Assembly: GCA_030527765.1 (NCBI GenBank)
Contig: JAUNAE010000274.1
Location: 1-5,125 of the forward strand
DNA from: Eubacteriales bacterium
GTDB lineage: Bacteria; Bacillota_A; Clostridia; Lachnospirales; Lachnospiraceae
Reading direction: 5' to 3'
DNA: 5,125 nt
Part shown: one piece after another, positions 1-5,125 of the stretch
Numbering within the stretch: the first letter of the stretch is position 1
How the letters are laid out: the number at the start of each line of letters is the position of its first letter
Made by a program: the position numbers and the translations under genes
Notes under the pieces: model-generated
What the model was told of the DNA's origin: nothing
Databases searched by the model: none
What the model saw: the letters and a program-made list of their open reading frames with translations, nothing else

Positions 1-1916
1 TTGATATTTTGAATATTGGAATGATCGGGGCAATGGATATTGTCGGCGATAATTTTAAGAAACAGGTCATTTTTGTTCCTCAGATGCTGGCAGCAGCACG
101 TGCCATGAAAGTGGGTGTAGACGTTCTGAAGCCGTATCTGGCGGATGGAAATTCCGGAAGCATTGGTACAATGATTCTCGGTACGGTTGCGGGAGATTTC
201 CATGATATTGGAAAAAATCTCGTTGGAATGATGATCGAGAGTGCGGGAATTGATGTGATTGATCTTGGCGTAGATGTGCCGATTCGCACGTTCATCGATG
301 AAATCAACAATCATCCGGAGGTTACCATTGTCGGACTGTCTGCACTTCTGACGACGACTATGCCATCCCTGCGCGATACAGTAGCAGCTTTGAATGCAGA
401 ACCATTCCGTGATCGAATTAAGATTATGGTAGGTGGAGCACCGATTACCCAGGAATTCTCCGATGAGATCGGAGCAGATGCCTATACCGCAGATGCGGCA
501 GCAGCTGCAAAGAAGGCGAAGGAACTGATCCTGACTTACGGTGGAAAAACAGTGACACAGGATGGACAGGAGAGCGTTACCGCACCGGATCCGGAGGCTG
601 CAGCAGACCTTAATGCATCTGATAAAACTGCTGAGAAACCGGCGGAAGAGAGGGTGTTTGATGACACCAGACTGCAGGAAATTCTCGCCAAACCGGTTCC
701 GGAAATGAATCTTCAGCACAGTCCATACAAGAAAAACTGGGCAGAAGTACAGGAAAAATGGAAGGGTTATTGGAACCATAACAATACAGGCCGTCCGCTG
801 ATGTGCGTCATTGTACGTAAACCGGAAGTGGAGCAGTATTCAGACGGAACTCCCGTCGAGGGCGGTTATCTGGATCAGATCTGCCAGGGCAAATATTACA
901 ACATGCCGGAAGAACTGAAGTGGAAAGACATGGAAGACAAATACCAGAATGCCAGACGTATCGTAGATCGTTATCGCTATTTCTGCGAGACACATGAATT
1001 TCTTGGTGAGAGCTTCCCGAACTTGAATATCGATTTTGGCCCGGGATCTCTGGCATCTTATCTCGGATCGGACATTGGTTTCAAAGAGGATACAGTGTGG
1101 TTCAAATCCTGTCTGGAGAGCTGGGATGATGCACCTCATTACGTATTTGATCCGGAAAATGAATGGTTCCTGAAGCATATTGAACTTGCCCGGGAATGCC
1201 GTCGGTTATCCGGCAATGACTTCTATGTAGATATGCCGGATCTCATGGAAAATATTGATGTACTTGCCTCCCTTCGCGGTGCTCAGGATGTGTTATATGA
1301 CCTGCTGGATGAGCCGGAGATCATCGGTGAAAAAATCCAGGAAGTGACCGATCTCTACTACGACTATTACGATAAATTTTATGATGCTATTCATGACGAT
1401 GAAGGCGGAAATGCCTATACCGTATTCCAGATTTGGGGACCGGGAAGAACTGTGAAACTGCAGTGTGATTTCTCTGCGATGATGGATCCTAAAGATTTCC
1501 GTGCTTACATTAAACCGTCGCTGGAAAAACAGGCGGAAAAGGTGGATCAGGTGCTGTATCATCTGGACGGTCCGGACGCAATCAAGCATCTGGACGCCTT
1601 AATGGAGATCAAAGGAATCGATGCTCTCCAGTGGACTAGTGGAGATGCCGGCCCGGACGGAACCCTTCCTGACTGGGATGTTATTTATGACAAAGCAATT
1701 CTCGCCGGCAAGTCTATCTGGGTAAAAGTATATTCCGGATCTTTTGAAGACTGGCTCAAAAATGTAGATCGTATTGTACAGAAATACGGATCTCACAGCC
1801 TGTTCTTACTGTTCCCGGAGATGTCCGAGGAACAGGGGCATCGTCTGCTGGCATATGCAGAAGAACACTGGAAAGACGTCAAGGGAACCTTCTGCGAAGA
1901 ACATGGACTGAGATAA
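1..1916 (+). CDS. Corrinoid-binding protein fused to a URO-D-family methyltransferase-like domain (5' partial)
   Basis: This protein probably carries a methyl group on cobalamin and transfers it to or from a substrate in the cytoplasm. Numbering is from the TTG codon at 9. The frame is open to the left edge, and the first visible residues already lie inside the helical cap domain, so roughly 40 N-terminal residues are probably missing. Residues 1-45 are the rest of the cap (FVPQMLAAARAM). Residues 55-175 are the Rossmann-type B12 domain, with the DxHxxG motif D63-F-H65-D-I-G68 (H65 is the expected lower cobalt ligand), GLSALLTTTM at 109-118 and GGAP at 142-145. Residues 178-215 are a low-complexity Ala/Glu/Asp/Pro linker. 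Residues 216-628 resemble URO-D-like proteins often annotated as trimethylamine corrinoid protein 2 or URO-D, with QCDFSAMMDP at 485-494, YHLDGPDAIKHLD at 517-529 and QWTSGDAGPDG at 541-551. The MtaA/MtbA zinc motif HxC is absent (H518-L-D520). The fold assignment is firm; substrate and direction of transfer are unknown. Confidence 0.88.
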   Translation, partial: DILNIGMIGAMDIVGDNFKKQVIFVPQMLAAARAMKVGVDVLKPYLADGNSGSIGTMILGTVAGDFHDIGKNLVGMMIESAGIDVIDLGVDVPIRTFIDEINNHPEVTIVGLSALLTTTMPSLRDTVAALNAEPFRDRIKIMVGGAPITQEFSDEIGADAYTADAAAAAKKAKELILTYGGKTVTQDGQESVTAPDPEAAADLNASDKTAEKPAEERVFDDTRLQEILAKPVPEMNLQHSPYKKNWAEVQEKWKGYWNHNNTGRPLMCVIVRKPEVEQYSDGTPVEGGYLDQICQGKYYNMPEELKWKDMEDKYQNARRIVDRYRYFCETHEFLGESFPNLNIDFGPGSLASYLGSDIGFKEDTVWFKSCLESWDDAPHYVFDPENEWFLKHIELARECRRLSGNDFYVDMPDLMENIDVLASLRGAQDVLYDLLDEPEIIGEKIQEVTDLYYDYYDKFYDAIHDDEGGNAYTVFQIWGPGRTVKLQCDFSAMMDPKDFRAYIKPSLEKQAEKVDQVLYHLDGPDAIKHLDALMEIKGIDALQWTSGDAGPDGTLPDWDVIYDKAILAGKSIWVKVYSGSFEDWLKNVDRIVQKYGSHSLFLLFPEMSEEQGHRLLAYAEEHWKDVKGTFCEEHGLR

Positions 1917-1968
1917 CAAGTGGAAAGTTTCAATCGCTGACATGCAGCAATGTAAAACTGCTGTTATT

Positions 1969-1972
1969 GGAG
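1969..1972 (+). promoter_or_regulatory. Ribosome binding site of the corrinoid activator gene
   Basis: GGAG lies 10 bases before the ATG at 1983, a moderate Shine-Dalgarno. An earlier ATG at 1976 runs straight into TAA and cannot be the start. The ATG at 1983 puts the beta strands of the ferredoxin domain right after the start, as expected. The gap of 66 bases from the previous stop shows no convincing promoter or terminator, which supports cotranscription. Confidence 0.6.
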
Positions 1973-1982
1973 TTCATGTAAG

Positions 1983-3527
1983 ATGTTAAGACGAGTTACT
2001 TTTTTAAAAGATAATCACACAGTAGAAGTCGAGGAAGGAACGACGGTGCAGGAGGCGCAGATTGCAGCGGGAAGAATTCCGGACGCTGTCTGCGGCGGAA
2101 AAGGAATCTGCGGGAAATGCAAGGTTCGAATCAACGGAAAAGAAGTGCCGGCCTGCCGGACGAGAATTTATGAGGATCTGCTTGTAGAAGAATTCACCGT
2201 TGAGATGGAAGAAACTGCAGTTGGTGTTGAGATGCCGGCAGATGTCGAGCATCCAACAGCCGCTGCAATAGAATCTTCCATGGATAGTTCCACTGCGCCG
2301 GATTTGAGAGAATTTTCAGCAGAAAAACCAGAGGGCACCACAGGCTTCTATGCCGCCGTGGATGTCGGAACGACGACCCTTGCAGCCTATCTTCTGGATG
2401 CCGCTTCCGGGGAGGTCATTGAGACCGGCAGTATGTTGAATCCCCAGAGAAAATACGGTGCGGATGTAGTAGAACGGTGCAACCACAGTTTCACAGAAGG
2501 AAAAGCCGCCTTAAGCAGCGTGATCCGAAAGGCGGTCAACCAATTGCTGGAGATGCTGACGGCAAGAAGACAGGCGTCTGTGACAGAAATTCAAAGGCTC
2601 GTTATGGTAGGAAATACGGGGATGCATCATCTGTTTCTGGAACTTCCGACGGAACAGCTTGCACTGGCTCCCTATCTGCCTTATACCAAAGCAGCGGTAC
2701 GTATGCCGGCATATGAATGTGGAATCCGAATTGCTCCTGAGGCAGAAGTTCTGTGGCTGCCGAATCTGGGAGGATTTGTGGGTGCGGACACCAGTGCCTG
2801 CATTCTGGCATCCGGAATTTACGAAGCTGAGGAGATGACACTTCTCGTAGACATTGGAACAAATGGGGAGATGGTGCTTGGAAACAGCCAAAGTGGTCTC
2901 CTTGCCTGTGCTGTGGCAGCGGGACCCGCATTTGAAGGAGCAAAGATTTCCTGTGGCATGCGGGGAATCACAGGAGCCATTGACCGTGTTTTCATAAAAG
3001 AAAATTCTTATGATCAGGAGATTTCCTATCATGTGATCGGTGACAAAAAGCCCGTAGGAATCTGTGGTTCCGGGCTTTTGGATGCTGCAGCATGTCTGCG
3101 CCAAAAAGGGCTGATCGATGAAACCGGACGCATGGAAGAGACGTATTATTTTTCCGAAGGGGTGTATCTATGCCAGCAGGATATCCGGGAACTGCAGCTG
3201 GCCAAAGCGGCGGTTGCAGCGGGAATTCAGATTTTGTGCAGACAAAAAGGGATCACGGTGGAACAGATCGACAGAGTTCTCCTGGCCGGTGCCTTTGGAA
3301 ATTATATGAATTCAGAAAGCGCCTGTGACATTGGTATGCTGCCGGGAGCCTTAAGAGACCGTATCCGGCCAATTGGTAATGCTGCGGGAGAAGGGGCTGT
3401 GATGGCAGCAAGGGATTTGCAGGAATTCGAAAAAATAAAGAGGATTGCAGAAAACGTGGAATATCTGGAACTTTCCACAAATAAAGAGTTTCCCTACAGC
3501 TACATAGAAGCAATGGATTTTGCCTGA
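1983..3527 (+). CDS. RACo-type ATP-dependent reductive activator of corrinoid proteins (2Fe-2S plus ASKHA/DUF4445)
   Basis: The 514-residue product should use ATP hydrolysis to drive one-electron reduction of inactive Co(II) corrinoid to Co(I), repairing a partner corrinoid protein in the cytoplasm. Residues 3-72 form a plant-type [2Fe-2S] ferredoxin domain with C37-x5-C43-x2-C46-x11-C58. Residues 73-120 are an acidic, Ala/Ser-rich linker. Residues 122-480 are an ASKHA nucleotide-binding region: phosphate loop VDVGTTT (126-132), second phosphate motif VDIGTNGE (289-296), GICGSGLLDA (359-368) and the adenosine-side motif LLAGAFGNY (433-441). An N-terminal 2Fe-2S domain marks the RACo / O-demethylase activating-enzyme type; RamA activases of methylamine systems instead carry C-terminal 4Fe-4S clusters. 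The protein is shorter than the Carboxydothermus RACo (about 630 residues as I recall) and seems to lack the middle domain between linker and ASKHA core. Its likely client is the corrinoid domain encoded just upstream. Confidence 0.92.
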   Translation: MLRRVTFLKDNHTVEVEEGTTVQEAQIAAGRIPDAVCGGKGICGKCKVRINGKEVPACRTRIYEDLLVEEFTVEMEETAVGVEMPADVEHPTAAAIESSMDSSTAPDLREFSAEKPEGTTGFYAAVDVGTTTLAAYLLDAASGEVIETGSMLNPQRKYGADVVERCNHSFTEGKAALSSVIRKAVNQLLEMLTARRQASVTEIQRLVMVGNTGMHHLFLELPTEQLALAPYLPYTKAAVRMPAYECGIRIAPEAEVLWLPNLGGFVGADTSACILASGIYEAEEMTLLVDIGTNGEMVLGNSQSGLLACAVAAGPAFEGAKISCGMRGITGAIDRVFIKENSYDQEISYHVIGDKKPVGICGSGLLDAAACLRQKGLIDETGRMEETYYFSEGVYLCQQDIRELQLAKAAVAAGIQILCRQKGITVEQIDRVLLAGAFGNYMNSESACDIGMLPGALRDRIRPIGNAAGEGAVMAARDLQEFEKIKRIAENVEYLELSTNKEFPYSYIEAMDFA

Positions 3528-3574
3528 GAATTTATGGATGCAAATAAAGACCTCTTTTTTGACAAAATAAATCC

Positions 3575-3603
3575 TTTTCTTTTCTGAGCATTATGATTAT
3601 AAT
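3575..3603 (+). promoter_or_regulatory. Candidate promoter of the isomerase-like gene
   Basis: A perfect TATAAT lies at 3598-3603. The best hexamer 17 bases upstream is TTTTCT at 3575-3580, a poor -35 (3 of 6 matches), so the promoter may need an activator. A TG at 3594-3595 sits one base too far upstream for a classical extended -10. A perfect TTGACA at 3559-3564 is 33 bases from the TATAAT, too far to be its -35, and has no good -10 at normal spacing. Transcription from about 3610 would give a leader of roughly 80 bases. The call rests on the -10 and the gap size only. Confidence 0.45.
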
Positions 3604-3607
3604 CATA
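3592..3607. repeat. Perfect 16-bp palindrome overlapping the -10 box, candidate operator
   Basis: TATGATTATAATCATA equals its own reverse complement and contains the candidate -10 hexamer. A dimeric regulator bound here would block RNA polymerase, so a repressor operator is the simplest reading. The outer arms CTTTTCT (3579-3585) and AGAAAAG (3611-3617) are also complementary, giving a nested dyad across 3579-3617 with unequal internal loops (6 and 3 bases). It vaguely resembles AT-rich Fur/PerR-type boxes but lacks their central unpaired base, so no family is assigned. Confidence 0.55.
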
Positions 3608-3677
3608 GATAGAAAAGCAACAGAGGACACTTTTTCTGAGAAAATGTTTCTGATGCAAAACCACAGAAAACCATAAC

Positions 3678-3684
3678 AGGAGGA
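3678..3684 (+). promoter_or_regulatory. Strong ribosome binding site of the isomerase-like gene
   Basis: AGGAGGA lies 7 bases before the ATG at 3692, a near-ideal Shine-Dalgarno and clearly stronger than the one before the activator gene. It fixes the start of the isomerase-like gene and fits the biased codon use of that gene. Confidence 0.85.
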
Positions 3685-3691
3685 CTATCAA

Positions 3692-5113
3692 ATGTTAGTG
3701 AATACGAAAGCAAAAGTCGGTGTATTTTCCATCGCATTAGGTGCTTATCTGCCACAGTTCCCATCTCTGGTACCAGAGTTTGAGGCACAGTATGAAGCTT
3801 TCAAAAAAACAATTCCGGATACCGTTGAGATCGTTGATGGTGGAATTGTAACAACAAAGGAGCTGTCTCAGGCAGCCGGAGATAAATTCCGTGCAGCAGA
3901 CGTAGACCTGGTAATTTTACAGCTGCTTACTTATGCAACCTCTTACAACATGCTTCCGGCAGTTCGTGACCTGGATGTTCCGGTTGTACTTGTAAACGTA
4001 CAGAAACTGAAAGCTCCGGATTATGAGAACACTGACACTGCAAAATGGCTCGGCGAGCTGTATGCATGTGGTGCAGTAGGTGAGATGGTAGCAGACCTTG
4101 AGAGAGCCGGCAAGAAACATGCGGTAATCACCGGTGTTGTAGAAGGCGGAGATCCATATGTACAGGCAGAGATCGAGGACTGGTGCAAAGCTGCTCAGGT
4201 TCGTAGAAGATTCCGTAACACCAACCTGGCACAGATCGGAAGACCATATCCGGGTATGATGGATCTCTACATTGATGAGACCAACCTGTATCATAGAATG
4301 TGGCTGTACACAAAACAGTTTGACTGGGAGAAAATGTGGGCAATCGCAGACGATATCACAGATGAAGATGCAATCCGTGCAAAAGCACAGGATATCCTTG
4401 ATACCTTCGAGATCGAGGGCGGCGGAACCATCGAAAAAGTCTGGGATATGGCAAAATACGTTGTTGCATTTGAGCAGTGGGTTAAGGATGAGGAGATTGG
4501 ATTCATCGCTTCCCATTATGATGGATTTGCACAGGGCATCGCCGGCAAGTTAGACAGTATGCTGATTCCGGCATTCTCTATGCTGATCAAACAGGGAACC
4601 GCTTGTGCAGTAGAGGGCGATATCAAAGTTGCTATGGCAATGTCCATTCTGAAGTCAATTGCAGGAACCGGTCAGCTGTCCGAGATGTACTCCATCGATT
4701 TCAACGAGGACATCTGCATTATCGGTCATTCCGGATCCGGAGATGCTGACATCTCCCAGGCAAGAAAGCCTTCCATGAAGATCGTACCTGTATTCCACGG
4801 AAAAGCAGGCGGCGGATACCTTACACAGTTCTACCCACCGGCAGGAGATGTTACTTATCTTGGAATTACCCAGGACAAAGATGGTAACTTCAAGTTTGTT
4901 GTAGCAGAGGGTGTGAACGAGGAAGGACCGATCTTCACATTTGGTGATACAAACATGAGAACACGTTTTACCTGTGGAGCAAGAGAGTTCTGCAACAGAT
5001 GGAGTGAGGCTGGTCCTACCCATCATATGGCAGCAGCAACCGGTAGACATATTGATACCATTCTGAAAGTTGCTAAGATCTTCAACGTTCCGGTAGACAT
5101 CGTTACAAGATAA
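3692..5113 (+). CDS. L-arabinose/L-fucose isomerase superfamily protein (AraA-like)
   Basis: This 473-residue cytoplasmic protein resembles aldose-ketose isomerases of the AraA/FucI fold, which need a divalent metal such as Mn2+ and interconvert aldoses and ketoses. The N-terminal half is an alpha/beta region of the substrate-recognition type (VGVFSIALGAYLPQFPSLV at 9-27; DLVILQLLTYATSYNMLP at 72-89). The C-terminal half carries candidate metal or catalytic positions matched by eye to E. coli AraA Glu306, Glu333, His350 and a His near 450: E308 in AVEGD, E331 (or D336) in SEMYSIDFNED, H346 in IIGHSG, and H444/H445 in GPTHHMA followed by the usual C-terminal helix and strand. It is slightly shorter than AraA (about 500 residues), and AraA motifs such as GSHMLEV are replaced by IGHSGSGD, so L-arabinose itself is doubtful as substrate. 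All Arg codons are CGT or AGA, unlike the neighbouring activator gene. The 164-base gap and its own signals suggest separate or additional transcription. Confidence 0.8.
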   Translation: MLVNTKAKVGVFSIALGAYLPQFPSLVPEFEAQYEAFKKTIPDTVEIVDGGIVTTKELSQAAGDKFRAADVDLVILQLLTYATSYNMLPAVRDLDVPVVLVNVQKLKAPDYENTDTAKWLGELYACGAVGEMVADLERAGKKHAVITGVVEGGDPYVQAEIEDWCKAAQVRRRFRNTNLAQIGRPYPGMMDLYIDETNLYHRMWLYTKQFDWEKMWAIADDITDEDAIRAKAQDILDTFEIEGGGTIEKVWDMAKYVVAFEQWVKDEEIGFIASHYDGFAQGIAGKLDSMLIPAFSMLIKQGTACAVEGDIKVAMAMSILKSIAGTGQLSEMYSIDFNEDICIIGHSGSGDADISQARKPSMKIVPVFHGKAGGGYLTQFYPPAGDVTYLGITQDKDGNFKFVVAEGVNEEGPIFTFGDTNMRTRFTCGAREFCNRWSEAGPTHHMAAATGRHIDTILKVAKIFNVPVDIVTR

Positions 5114-5125
5114 GATAAAAGATTA

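Noticed and set aside
9..11. TTG at 9 as the true start of the corrinoid fusion gene
   Set aside because: There is no room for a ribosome binding site, the frame is open to the left edge, and starting here would cut the conserved helical cap domain in half.
1945..1963. Small inverted repeat CAGCA/TGCTG between the first two genes
   Set aside because: A 5-bp stem with a 9-base loop and no following T-run is expected by chance and does not look like a terminator or operator.
2511..3104. A 197-residue open frame on the minus strand inside the activator gene
   Set aside because: It is fully covered by a plus-strand gene with clear ferredoxin and ASKHA motifs; its translation is low-complexity, Cys/His/Ser-rich and matches no family I recognise.
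3546..3560. Possible terminator after the activator gene (AAAGA, CC, TCTTTTTT)
   Set aside because: The apparent stem is at most 4-5 AT-rich pairs with a 2-4 base loop, too weak for a convincing intrinsic terminator, although a run of six T follows.
3559..3564. TTGACA as the -35 box of the isomerase promoter
   Set aside because: The only good -10 is 33 bases away, and the sequence at 16-18 base spacing does not resemble TATAAT.
3917..4516. A 199-residue open frame on the minus strand inside the isomerase-like gene
   Set aside because: It lies opposite a well-supported coding region with strong codon bias, and its translation shows no recognisable domain.

Overview
The window holds three plus-strand genes of an anaerobic, probably gut-type Bacillota (Clostridia, Lachnospiraceae-like). 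That reading rests on the corrinoid methyl-transfer chemistry, the strong AGGAGG ribosome binding site, moderate GC and AT-rich intergenic DNA. It is an inference from style, not a species identification.

Layout: (1) 1-1916 is the 3' part of a gene that begins before the window. It encodes one polypeptide joining a cobalamin (corrinoid)-binding methyl-carrier module to a uroporphyrinogen-decarboxylase-fold (URO-D/MtaA/MtvB superfamily) methyltransferase-like module. (2) 1983-3527, 66 bases downstream and probably in the same operon, encodes a RACo-type reductive activator of corrinoid proteins, with an N-terminal [2Fe-2S] ferredoxin domain and a C-terminal ASKHA ATPase domain (DUF4445 type). 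(3) A 164-base AT-rich gap (3528-3691) holds a perfect 16-bp palindrome with a consensus TATAAT inside it, a nested outer dyad and a strong Shine-Dalgarno sequence. (4) 3692-5113 encodes a 473-residue protein of the L-arabinose/L-fucose isomerase superfamily, with codon use typical of a highly expressed gene.

How they may work together: the fused protein would take a methyl group from a methylated substrate onto cobalamin, or pass it from cobalamin to an acceptor. The activator would rescue the corrinoid when Co(I) is accidentally oxidised to Co(II). The sugar-isomerase-like neighbour suggests, as inference only, that the substrate is an O-methylated sugar or polyol whose demethylated product is then isomerised. 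No methyl-corrinoid:tetrahydrofolate methyltransferase, transporter or regulator is visible, so the pathway is incomplete here. No RNA genes, mobile elements or CRISPR arrays were seen.
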